From: JAZGDL01 sp036477795
GTDB taxonomy: Bacteria > Planctomycetota > Phycisphaerae > UBA1845
NCBI GenBank assembly: GCA_036477795.1
Contig: JAZGDL010000011.1
Span: 1-7,863, forward strand
Direction of reading: 5' to 3'
DNA length: 7,863 nt
Shown here: positions 1 to 5,902 of the stretch, piece by piece
How positions within the stretch are numbered: the stretch's first letter is position 1
How the letters are laid out: every line of letters begins with the position of its first letter
Translations under genes and position numbers: made by a program
Notes under the pieces: generated by a model
Seen by the model: the letters and a program-made list of their open reading frames with translations, nothing else
Databases searched by the model: none
Told to the model about the DNA's origin: nothing

Positions 1-167
1 TGCCGGTGCAGCCTCTATTGTTTCTACCGGTGCTGCTTTAACGGAGTGGAGGTTTTCGGTGAAATGGAGCGGTCTGTCCGGGCCCGAGACCCTCAGACCG
101 TTACCCGCAGCGACGAGTATCCGCGCTGCGCCCCCGTCAACTATCAGTATGACACAAGCCTGGCGGG
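1..167. other. Left-edge stretch without a confident gene
   Basis: No protein family is recognisable here. One plus-strand frame (frame 1) is open from the window edge to a TAG at 238-240 and has a fairly high G+C third position, so it could be the tail of a gene starting outside the window. Its last third would read through the inverted repeat that follows. A minus-strand frame is also open but has no good start codon. Neither is strong enough to annotate as a gene. Confidence 0.3.
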
Positions 168-258
168 GGAGAAAAAGGGGTCAGGCTACTTTTTCTCGGT
201 CCTCTCCGGTCGTTTCTCACTGCAACTCACGAAAAAGTAGCCTGACCCCTTTTTCTCC
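168..258. repeat. Perfect 28-bp inverted repeat with 35-bp spacer (REP-like pair)
   Basis: The arms 168-195 and 231-258 are exact reverse complements over 28 bp. The core is GGGGTCAGGCTAC, and its reverse reads GTAGCCTGACCCC, so a GTAG tetranucleotide is present. Each arm is itself flanked by GAAAAA and TTTTTC and can fold as a small hairpin. The pair lies just beyond the methyltransferase stop at 276 and has T-runs on both strands, so it could end transcription from either side. The paired, inverted layout resembles a bacterial interspersed mosaic element (BIME) of REP sequences. That family assignment is inferred from structure, not from a database match. Confidence 0.85.
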
Positions 259-275
259 TTTTTCGAACTACATAC

Positions 276-1244
276 CTACCTGGCCGGCCTGGGGGTGAGC
301 ACGTATTGGATCTCAACCGGATCGCCCGGGGTGTCGAACAGGTCCAGTTCCGGATTGCAGAATGGTCCCAGCAGTTGGCAGAACAGATCGACCCAGTCAC
401 GCTTGATCTCCCGCCTGAGATGCGGGTGGATCGCGTTCATGGTCTTGACCAGCATGGGCGCGATGGGGCGCAAGCCGACGTCCCACACATGAGCGTGCGT
501 ACCGGTCACAAACGCATCACCTTGCAGGATTTCCAGGCCGGCGGTGTCGAATCGGCGCTCCCAGGTTGACCGATCGGAAAGCGACGGCCAGGTCGCCAGC
601 CGCCCGCGGTCGATAAGGCTCAGCCACCGGTCACCAAGCAGGTCACGATGCCGTTGCAGCGTGTACCGGTGGATGCTGTCGAGCTTGACCTGAAGCACGA
701 TGGTCCCGCCCGGCGCCGTGATCCGCCCGATCTCGTTCAGAAAGTCGTCGATCCCTTCAACCCAATACACGGCGTTGCAGTACACCGTCTGAAACGCGCC
801 GTCGTCGAAGGGGAGCGGGTCGTTGTTGTCGTGCAGCAGCAGGCGGTCATAGAAACCGAGTCGCGAGGCCTTGGCCAACATGCTGGCCTTGCAGTCCGTG
901 CCGCAATCGATGCCGTACTCAGCCCGGGCGGCGACCTGCGGGTGGTAGTCATCGTCGGCGTAATCGAACATGTCCGTGTGCCGGCTGTTCACCCGATCCA
1001 GATTCGCCACCTCCTGGAACACGTCAAACTCCGGCGACAGGCGACCGCCGGCGTGCAGAAAACTGAACACCCCGTCACCACAGCTCAGGTCCAGCATGGG
1101 TGACTGCATCGGCACCGCGGCCAGGGCGTGGCTGCGCAGCACCATCCAAAAAGCGTTTTCCGGCCGAAGCCAATAGGCGTTGATGAAGCGACGCTGCTTC
1201 TCCCGGCTGACCACCATCTCCGATACCGCGGACGTTTCAATCAT
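276..1244 (-). CDS. Class I SAM-dependent methyltransferase
   Basis: This 322-residue protein is a probable cytoplasmic methyltransferase that transfers a methyl group from S-adenosylmethionine; the acceptor is unknown. Motif I is visible as LDLSCGDGVF (residues 51-60). A Methyltransf_11-type stretch follows: PFDDGAFQTVYCNAVYWVEG, then FLNEIGRITAPGG, around 145-180. The roughly 100 residues after it form a C-terminal region I do not recognise. The ATG at 1244 was chosen although the frame is open further upstream. It overlaps the deacetylase stop by 4 bp (ATGA), has AAGGA just before it, and the extra upstream residues (CEWIHNPQRLDRSD and so on) look like antisense of the deacetylase gene. 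Pairing with a polysaccharide deacetylase suggests a sugar or surface-glycan substrate, but this is inference from context. Confidence 0.82.
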   Translation of the reverse strand: MIETSAVSEMVVSREKQRRFINAYWLRPENAFWMVLRSHALAAVPMQSPMLDLSCGDGVFSFLHAGGRLSPEFDVFQEVANLDRVNSRHTDMFDYADDDYHPQVAARAEYGIDCGTDCKASMLAKASRLGFYDRLLLHDNNDPLPFDDGAFQTVYCNAVYWVEGIDDFLNEIGRITAPGGTIVLQVKLDSIHRYTLQRHRDLLGDRWLSLIDRGRLATWPSLSDRSTWERRFDTAGLEILQGDAFVTGTHAHVWDVGLRPIAPMLVKTMNAIHPHLRREIKRDWVDLFCQLLGPFCNPELDLFDTPGDPVEIQYVLTPRPAR

Positions 1245-2197
1245 GCTTCCTTGCACAAGAACTCCCTTTCTTTGAATACATCGACATGAATCGTATCGAC
1301 GCGGCTCAGGCGGTGCCCGTCGTCCGTCCGACCGATCCAGTCTTTGTGGGTTGTGAATCCATTCACAAAGCCCGCCTTCGCACAGCAACGGGCAACGTTG
1401 GCATCAAGATCTCCGTAGGGGTAAGAGAAGGGTCGCGGCGCCCGGCCCAGCCGTTCACCAAGGACGGCGGCACATTGACGCATGTCGTCGGCCCGCTCCG
1501 ACCGCGAGAGGCGCGTGTAGGGCAGGTGCCGGCGGCTGTGACCGCCGATGGTGTGACCGGAATCCTGCAACGCCGCCAGTTGATCCCACTGCATGTACCA
1601 GCGTGACGAATACGTCTGAGAGTCTCCAACGTAGTCGGCAAACAGCTCGTCAATCAGCCGACGCCGCACCTCCAGCGGCAGAACCCGCGTCAGCAGATAC
1701 TTCAACTGCGCCCGTTCGGGTGACTCATAGTGATAGACCCGCCGGGCTTCCACAGAATTAACCGCGGAGCCGGTCTGAGAATTTCGTATGTGGGTCGAAA
1801 GCCATTCATCAACGCAACTTCTGAACTGTTGGTCTCCCAGTCGGCACAGCAACAGGTGGATCTGATGGGCGGTGTCCATCCTCCCTTCCACCAGTACGCC
1901 GGTGGACACGAAAAACACGCCGCGAATCCCGCGCGACTCCAGGATAGGCCACACCGTCTCCGCGTGGTCCGACAAGCCGTCGTCAAAGGTGACAAGCAGC
2001 GATGCATCCGGAATCGTCGCCCGCCCGGCCCGCCAGGCAACCAGCGTCGGCCAATCGATCGGCGTCAGATCGGCGCACAGCCCATCGAGCTGCCTTTCGA
2101 ACGCCGCCACCTCCAGACCTCGAATGTCGTCCTCGGGACCGCTACGGATATCTCTCACGTAGTGGTACATCACTGCAAGACACTTACTTTGCGTCAC
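1241..2197 (-). CDS. Polysaccharide deacetylase (CE4 / NodB domain)
   Basis: This enzyme likely removes acetyl groups from N-acetylated sugar polymers using a bound metal. The three CE4 motifs are present. TFDDG (70-74) holds the catalytic and metal-binding aspartates, HSRRH (220-224) the two metal histidines, and SYPYG (258-262) the third conserved block. The N-terminus has the family's MYHYV pattern. About 145 residues separate motifs 1 and 2, longer than in compact NodB enzymes. This insert includes DTAHQIHLLL, similar to the HxIHxLL segment of deacetylases found in exopolysaccharide clusters. No signal peptide is evident, so it may act in the cytoplasm or at the inner membrane. The GTG at 2197 is preferred: GAGGG sits 7 nt upstream, whereas the TTG at 2200 leaves only 4 nt. 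The methyltransferase overlaps its stop, indicating translational coupling. Confidence 0.88.
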   Translation of the reverse strand: MTQSKCLAVMYHYVRDIRSGPEDDIRGLEVAAFERQLDGLCADLTPIDWPTLVAWRAGRATIPDASLLVTFDDGLSDHAETVWPILESRGIRGVFFVSTGVLVEGRMDTAHQIHLLLCRLGDQQFRSCVDEWLSTHIRNSQTGSAVNSVEARRVYHYESPERAQLKYLLTRVLPLEVRRRLIDELFADYVGDSQTYSSRWYMQWDQLAALQDSGHTIGGHSRRHLPYTRLSRSERADDMRQCAAVLGERLGRAPRPFSYPYGDLDANVARCCAKAGFVNGFTTHKDWIGRTDDGHRLSRVDTIHVDVFKEREFLCKEA

Positions 2198-2615
2198 CAA
2201 TCAGCCCTCTTGCCTGCGTAGATCAGGCAATCCGAAGAAGCGCGACCTCGCCACATTCTATATCGGTCGCGGCCCTGATTTCCTGCACTGAGCCGAATTC
2301 GACACGGGGCGGTGGCCTTGGAACCGGTATACACCTGATCTCTTTCAGGCACTTATGCAAAAACTCACAGTGGGCGCGTTGCGTGGGAATCGTGAGAGGG
2401 GCCCGTTTCTTTGTGCCGGGGTGACCTGTCAGCGGCTCAACACATCCTGTGAGTTATGCTCTCTTCGCGGCGCGGCGGTTGGGACCGGGCCGCTTGACCT
2501 GACGGCCGCCGCAAGTTGACCGGAGGTGCAAGCTCGATGAAACTGAAACGGTAATCAAGTAAATGAGTGACACCGGCCCGGCACGTCCGGGTGGGTTCTT
2601 CGAGGACGACGCACC
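2198..2615. other. Intergenic region between divergent genes
   Basis: This 418-bp gap separates the minus-strand deacetylase from the plus-strand lipoprotein and must hold promoters for both, but no convincing pair of boxes is seen. A possible minus-strand -10 is TATAGAAT (2255-2262) without a good -35. A small inverted repeat, TGCCTG/CAGGCA (2211-2229), lies just upstream of the deacetylase. On the lipoprotein side there is a 7-bp inverted repeat GCGGCGG/CCGCCGC (2472-2512). Then comes a GGAGG (2522-2526), 10 nt ahead of a five-codon frame MKLKR (2537-2554). The longer frames crossing the region show no protein-family character. Confidence 0.5.
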
Positions 2616-3047
2616 ATGTCAAAGGCCATCAACAACAGGACATACCCTGGTCGTGTGGGGACCGTTGGGCGCGCGGGATGGCTGGCCGTCACGCTTGCTA
2701 CACCTCTGCTGCTCAGTGCCTGCCGACACGAACCCGGCGACGCCAACTACCGGGCCCTGCCGGGCACCTTCGAAGAAATCAACCTGACCAACAACGTGGT
2801 CAAGTTCCGTTACCTGCACAGCAGAAGCGGCGAGTACCGCGAGCGGCACGGCTTCGTCCCGCGCGATGCCGAGATCCTGATCAACGGCAGACTTTCCAGG
2901 CTCGCCGACGTCAAGCTCGGGGAAGAACTGTTCGCCATTTGGCGCATCGAGAGCTTCGGTGACCGAGAGAAGATCAGCGCCATCAAAATCAACATCGTGC
3001 GCGACGATGACCGCTCTGCGGATGACCCGCCGGAACAGCCGGAATAA
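2616..3047 (+). CDS. Predicted lipoprotein, unknown function
   Basis: This 143-residue protein starts with a basic N-region, a hydrophobic stretch (about 20-32) and a lipobox LSAC with Cys at residue 36, so it is probably exported and lipidated by signal peptidase II. The N-region is longer than usual. The mature part (37-143) is a single small beta-rich domain with FVPRDAEILINGR, then LADVKLGEELFAIWRIE. This recalls the small OB-like DUF5666 type of fold, in which a dependence on T/D-x-I and a LxxLKxGExV pattern recurs; that similarity is only suggestive. The C-terminus is acidic (RDDDRSADDPPEQPE). The ATG at 2616 has GAGGA 9 nt upstream. It is the only plus-strand gene in the window and converges on pdxA. 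Confidence 0.72.
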   Translation: MSKAINNRTYPGRVGTVGRAGWLAVTLATPLLLSACRHEPGDANYRALPGTFEEINLTNNVVKFRYLHSRSGEYRERHGFVPRDAEILINGRLSRLADVKLGEELFAIWRIESFGDREKISAIKINIVRDDDRSADDPPEQPE

Positions 3048-3087
3048 GCCCGGCATGACAGCGCCAGTTCGTTGGTGAATCGTCGCT

Positions 3088-3198
3088 GTAGCGCCACCCC
3101 TTGTGGGTGGCGCACCTTGTGGGTGGCGCACCTTGTGGGTGGCGCACCTTGTGGGTGGCGCACCCTCGCCCTGCGCCACCCACAAGGGGTGGCGCTAC
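3088..3198. repeat. Composite REP-like element: 26-bp inverted arms around 16-bp tandem repeats
   Basis: The outer arms 3088-3113 and 3173-3198 are perfect 26-bp reverse complements. Each begins, on its own strand, with GTAG followed by a hairpin with 9-bp arms GCGCCACCC and GGGTGGCGC around CTTGT. Between them lie three exact tandem copies of ACCTTGTGGGTGGCGC (3114-3161), which match the right half of the hairpin, and an 11-bp spacer (3162-3172). The GTAG head before a palindrome is the hallmark of REP sequences recognised by RAYT (TnpA-REP) transposases; assignment to that class is inference. The element sits between convergent genes, where it could act as a two-way terminator or RNA stabiliser. 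Its right end overlaps the pdxA stop. Confidence 0.9.
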
Positions 3199-4301
3199 AT
3201 TTGGGAGCGCGGTACAAAGGCGGTCTGATCTTCCACCGGGAAGGGAACCCTGGGAATATCGAACGAGGGGGCCGACGCCAAGGTGCAAGCCAACCGGATG
3301 GCCGCCTTCATGCTGCCGGGGTTGGCCTTGTTCCTTCCGGCAATGTCGAACGCCGGTCCGTGGTCCACACTGGTGCGAATAATCGGCAAACCCAGCGTGA
3401 TGTTGACGGCGGTATCAAATGCCAGCAGCTTGATCGGGATCATACCTTGATCGTGATACATCACCACCACCCCATCGTAGCGCCCGTCAATCACCGAGTG
3501 AAAGATGGTGTCCACCGCGAAAGGCCCCTCCACCAGAATCCCCGCCTCGCGGGCCATGATGATGGCCGGCTCGATGATTCGGGATTCCTCGTCGCCGAAT
3601 CGTCCTCCGTCGCCGGCGTGAGGATTCAGGCCCGCTACCGCGATGCGCGGGCACTGTATACCCCAGTACCGCCGTAGAGCGTCGTCCAGCAGGTCGATGG
3701 GCTGAAACACCAGCCCGATGGTGAAGCGGTTTCGCAGCTCAAACAGGCCCACGTGCGTGCTGGCCAGTGCCACCTTCAACGGACCGCCCGCAAACATCAT
3801 GGTCACCCGCTTGCATTTGAAACGGTCGCTCAGAAGCTCGGTGTGCCCGGGCAGCTTGCAGCCGGCCAGCCGCCAACTGATCTTGTGAATCGGACCGGTG
3901 ACGACCACGTCAGCCAGCCCATCTCGCGTCGCCTGGATGGCATCCTCCACAAACCGCAGCGACGCCGCCCCGCACTCGCTGTTGGGATGCCGCAAGCCCA
4001 GACCGACGGAATACTCGTCATAGTCAGCCAGCACCACGCCCGACTGCACCGACATCACCTCGTCATGCGGGCAGCGGTACCAGCAGGTGTCCAGCTCCGC
4101 CAGACCGGCGGCCAGATCCAGCGGCTCCTCCATTCCGAATATGATGAATCGCCCCAGCGAGCGAATCTCCGGATCAGCCAGGGCCTTGGCGATAACTTCG
4201 GCGCCGATCCCCGCGGGGTCACCCATGGTGATAGCCACACAAGGCTTGTCACCGGCGGGGCGCGAACGCAGTGCGTCGAGATGGCCGTCGTCGCCCATCA
4301 T
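3195..4301 (-). CDS. pdxA: 4-hydroxythreonine-4-phosphate dehydrogenase PdxA
   Basis: PdxA oxidises 4-phosphohydroxy-L-threonine with NAD(P)+ in the DXP-dependent pathway to pyridoxal phosphate. The family pattern is intact: TMGDPAGIG (25-33), TGPIHK (135-140), GHTELL (152-157), LNPHAGDGG (225-233), MYHDQGMIPIK (281-291) and the substrate loop GLPIIRTSVDHGPAFDIAG (304-322). The metal ligands fall at His183, His228 and His283, the same 45- and 55-residue spacing as in the E. coli enzyme. At 368 residues it is longer than the usual ~330. The excess is about 18 residues at the N-terminus and a ~24-residue C-terminal tail (from PSFDIP). The tail ends at a TAG contributed by the palindromic repeat. 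The start overlaps the riboflavin synthase stop by 4 bp (ATGA), so the two are co-translated; a second ATG directly follows. Confidence 0.96.
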   Translation of the reverse strand: MMGDDGHLDALRSRPAGDKPCVAITMGDPAGIGAEVIAKALADPEIRSLGRFIIFGMEEPLDLAAGLAELDTCWYRCPHDEVMSVQSGVVLADYDEYSVGLGLRHPNSECGAASLRFVEDAIQATRDGLADVVVTGPIHKISWRLAGCKLPGHTELLSDRFKCKRVTMMFAGGPLKVALASTHVGLFELRNRFTIGLVFQPIDLLDDALRRYWGIQCPRIAVAGLNPHAGDGGRFGDEESRIIEPAIIMAREAGILVEGPFAVDTIFHSVIDGRYDGVVVMYHDQGMIPIKLLAFDTAVNITLGLPIIRTSVDHGPAFDIAGRNKANPGSMKAAIRLACTLASAPSFDIPRVPFPVEDQTAFVPRSQM

Positions 4302-4939
4302 GCGTATCCCTGCGACCTCAGTTGATCGATGGTCAAACCGCCCTGCCGGTTCATCGACTCGATATGGTGCACCACCGTGCGCGAGATGATGTCGCTTTCG
4401 ATGTTGACGCGATCACCGATGCCCAGCCTCCCCAGCGTGGTCAATTCCAATGTCGTCGGGATCAAGGCCACGCTGAACGTGCCATCCACAACGTCGGCAA
4501 TGGTCAGTGATACCCCATCGACAGCCACGGCACCCTTGGGAATCAAATAGGGCAGTACCGCCGGCTCCGGCTCAAACCAGAGAATATGTTCACCCCGCTG
4601 CGTATCGTGCCGCTCGAGCACAGCGGTGCCGTCCACGTGGCCTTGAAGAAAGTGCCCGTCCAACGAATCCCCCACACGCAGGGAAGGCTCCATGTTCACC
4701 CGCTGCCCCTGTTGCAGCGCACCAAGGGTGGACCGTCGCAGCGTCTCCGGTATGACGTCGAAGTCGATGGCCTTTCCGTTTATAGCGGTTACGGTAAGGC
4801 AGACCCCCTCGACGCAGACACTCCGCCCGCATGAGAGATCCTGCCCCAGATCGTCCACGGACACGCTCAACCGCGTGCCGCTGGAAACCCGCCGGACATG
4901 CGTGATGGTCCCTATGTGTCTGATAATACCGGTGAACAT
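4298..4939 (-). CDS. ribE: Riboflavin synthase, alpha chain
   Basis: This enzyme dismutates two 6,7-dimethyl-8-ribityllumazine molecules to riboflavin, working as a cytoplasmic trimer. The 213-residue protein begins with the signature MFTGII and has two lumazine-binding barrels. The first holds VEGVCLTV (43-50). GHFLQGHVDG (95-104) begins the second, which holds VDGVSLTI (140-147) and IPTTLELTTLG (160-170). The frame is open 25 codons further upstream to a TTG at 5014. That start is rejected because MFTG is the universal N-terminus, AAGGA lies just before the ATG, and the upstream TTG is part of a -35 box. No FMN riboswitch pattern is seen in the leader. It heads a two-gene cofactor operon with pdxA. 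The symbol ribC is used for the same enzyme in some species. Confidence 0.96.
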   Translation of the reverse strand: MFTGIIRHIGTITHVRRVSSGTRLSVSVDDLGQDLSCGRSVCVEGVCLTVTAINGKAIDFDVIPETLRRSTLGALQQGQRVNMEPSLRVGDSLDGHFLQGHVDGTAVLERHDTQRGEHILWFEPEPAVLPYLIPKGAVAVDGVSLTIADVVDGTFSVALIPTTLELTTLGRLGIGDRVNIESDIISRTVVHHIESMNRQGGLTIDQLRSQGYA

Positions 4940-4986
4940 ATCCTTGGATCCAATGCCCACAAAGTACAAACGCGTCCCCGCAACAA

Positions 4987-5014
4987 ATGCTAGATCGCAG
5001 TAGACCCATGTCAA
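4987..5014 (-). promoter_or_regulatory. Sigma70-type promoter for the riboflavin synthase-pdxA operon
   Basis: On the minus strand a perfect -35 box TTGACA (5014-5009) is followed by a 16-bp spacer and a -10 box TAGCAT (4992-4987), four of six matches to TATAAT. Transcription would start near 4980, giving a leader of about 40 nt before the MFTG start codon at 4939. This fits a simple unregulated leader, too short for a full FMN riboswitch. Confidence 0.6.
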
Positions 5015-5125
5015 GCTGGTCGGACGCCTGACAAACCACGTGCCATACGGAAAAAAACAGGCATCAATGATTGGCGAAGCGGCTACATCTTAGCGATAAG
5101 CAACCGTGGCGCCCGCAATCGGGCA
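5015..5125. other. Intergenic gap upstream of the cofactor operon
   Basis: This short gap follows the stop of the small acidic protein. It contains a T7 run on the minus strand (within 5051-5058) but no strong stem ahead of it, so a terminator is not supported. Nothing else was recognised. Confidence 0.4.
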
Positions 5126-5440
5126 TCAACCGCCGTCGTTGTCATCGTCCGGGGTCGGCGATGACGGCGTTGGGGCATCCAGTCCGTCTTCGACGATCGC
5201 TTCAACCAAGTCTTCACTCTCGATGCCCAGCGCGGAGAGCGCATCCTCCATAGTATCGGACAACAGGTTGGCGTCCTCGGTTACATCCTGTAGATCTTCG
5301 ATGAACAGCAGTGCGCCGTCGGCGTTCGTAGCCTGTTCCGGAAAGATAGTGCGTTCGATTTCGACGAGTCCGCACCCCACGCCGGCCAGAACCATCGACA
5401 GCCCGCAGCACATACAAAGCAATCGTCCATTCACCGTCAT
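5126..5440 (-). CDS. Small acidic secreted or lipoprotein-like protein, unknown function
   Basis: This 104-residue protein belongs to no family I recognise. It has a short export-type N-terminus: MTVNGR, a Cys-rich hydrophobic stretch LLCMCCGLSMVLAGVGCG, and then an acidic mature part. Cys23 could be lipidated, but the preceding AGVG is not a canonical lipobox (Gly at -3). The middle (about 45-90) is rich in Asp, Glu and Leu and probably helical, and the tail is PTPSSPTPDDDNDGG. The ATG at 5440 is chosen over the much longer open frame upstream because GGAG lies 6 nt before it and the signal-like segment follows at once. The upstream extension would also translate the intergenic direct repeat. 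It is expressed in the same direction as the flanking genes. Confidence 0.6.
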   Translation of the reverse strand: MTVNGRLLCMCCGLSMVLAGVGCGLVEIERTIFPEQATNADGALLFIEDLQDVTEDANLLSDTMEDALSALGIESEDLVEAIVEDGLDAPTPSSPTPDDDNDGG

Positions 5441-5608
5441 AGCCAACTCCACGAAAGCGCGGCCGCACATCGCCGCCGGATCACCCGGCGCATCATAATG
5501 TCGACCAGATTCCCCAGCAAAAGTGAGCGCTTCGGCGCCATCCGCCAGCCGGTTCGCTGCTGCGAAAACCTTCTCTCCTTGGCGTCCAGCCTGTGGTGCA
5601 CAGCGACA

Positions 5609-5651
5609 CTGCCCTGCCACCTCCAGGGTGGAAGTATACTGCGTCGGGTGC
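5609..5651. repeat. 43-bp direct repeat, copy 1
   Basis: This copy is identical over 43 bp to 5812-5854. It contains a small inverted repeat CCACC/GGTGG around TCCAG and the palindrome AGTATACT. After one mismatch a further six bases (CGGCGG) also match. The origin is unknown; it may mark the ends of one ~245-bp repeat unit. Confidence 0.9.
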
Positions 5652-5723
5652 TCGGCGGCCGGGTGGCCCATGTCCTTTGGACCTGGGGGACACGATGACG
5701 TACGCTCGGTTTCGCACCCCATC

Positions 5724-5744
5724 GGTCCGCACAGCGGACCCTAC
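5724..5744 (-). repeat. GTAG-headed hairpin (REP-like)
   Basis: On the minus strand GTAG is followed at once by a perfect 7-bp stem, GGTCCGC and GCGGACC, around the loop TGT. This has the same architecture (GTAG head plus palindrome) as the element at 3088-3198 but a different stem sequence, so it would be a second REP family or subfamily. Confidence 0.7.
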
Positions 5745-5750
5745 AAAAAG

Positions 5751-5778
5751 GGCGATGCTATTCGGGACGACCATCGCC
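5751..5778. repeat. Inverted repeat, 7-bp stem
   Basis: GGCGATG (5751-5757) pairs with CATCGCC (5772-5778) across a 14-nt loop. Directly after it, CCTCC/GGAGG (5786-5798) forms a second small stem around AGA. Function is unknown. Confidence 0.5.
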
Positions 5779-5811
5779 TCCCCCCCCTCCAGAGGAGGTG
5801 GGCCACCCAGC

Positions 5812-5854
5812 CTGCCCTGCCACCTCCAGGGTGGAAGTATACTGCGTCGGGTGC
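5812..5854. repeat. 43-bp direct repeat, copy 2
   Basis: This is the second exact copy of the repeat at 5609-5651, offset by 203 bp in the same orientation. It ends about 50 bp beyond the ROK kinase stop codon. Confidence 0.9.
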
Positions 5855-5902
5855 ACGGCGGGCAAGTGAGGCGGTAGTGGTCCGGTTTCAATCGAAGGCA
5901 GT

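Larger units (their letters stand above)
5441..5902. other. Repeat-rich non-coding stretch downstream of the ROK kinase
   Basis: These 462 bp lie between the ROK kinase stop and the small acidic protein. The frames across it have no protein-family character. The two copies of a 43-bp direct repeat are 203 bp apart, so they would be read in different frames by any single ORF, which argues against coding. Several small hairpins are packed between the repeats (annotated separately). A promoter for the downstream gene is expected here, but no good pair of boxes was seen. Confidence 0.6.

Noticed and set aside
648..1103. 151-codon plus-strand frame antisense to the methyltransferase
   Set aside because: It mirrors a gene with clear SAM-binding motifs on the opposite strand and has no family character of its own.
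1245..1388. 48-residue N-terminal extension of the methyltransferase
   Set aside because: It lies wholly inside the deacetylase gene on the same strand in another frame, while the overlapping ATGA start fits the usual coupling.
3114..3161. Short CRISPR array
   Set aside because: The 16-bp units are contiguous, with no unique spacers between them, and they match half of the neighbouring hairpin.
4940..5125. FMN riboswitch ahead of riboflavin synthase
   Set aside because: No conserved FMN aptamer sequence was seen, and the predicted leader from the promoter is only about 40 nt.
5493..5891. 132-codon minus-strand frame across the repeat block
   Set aside because: It translates both direct-repeat copies in different frames and has no recognisable motif, ribosome site or family.
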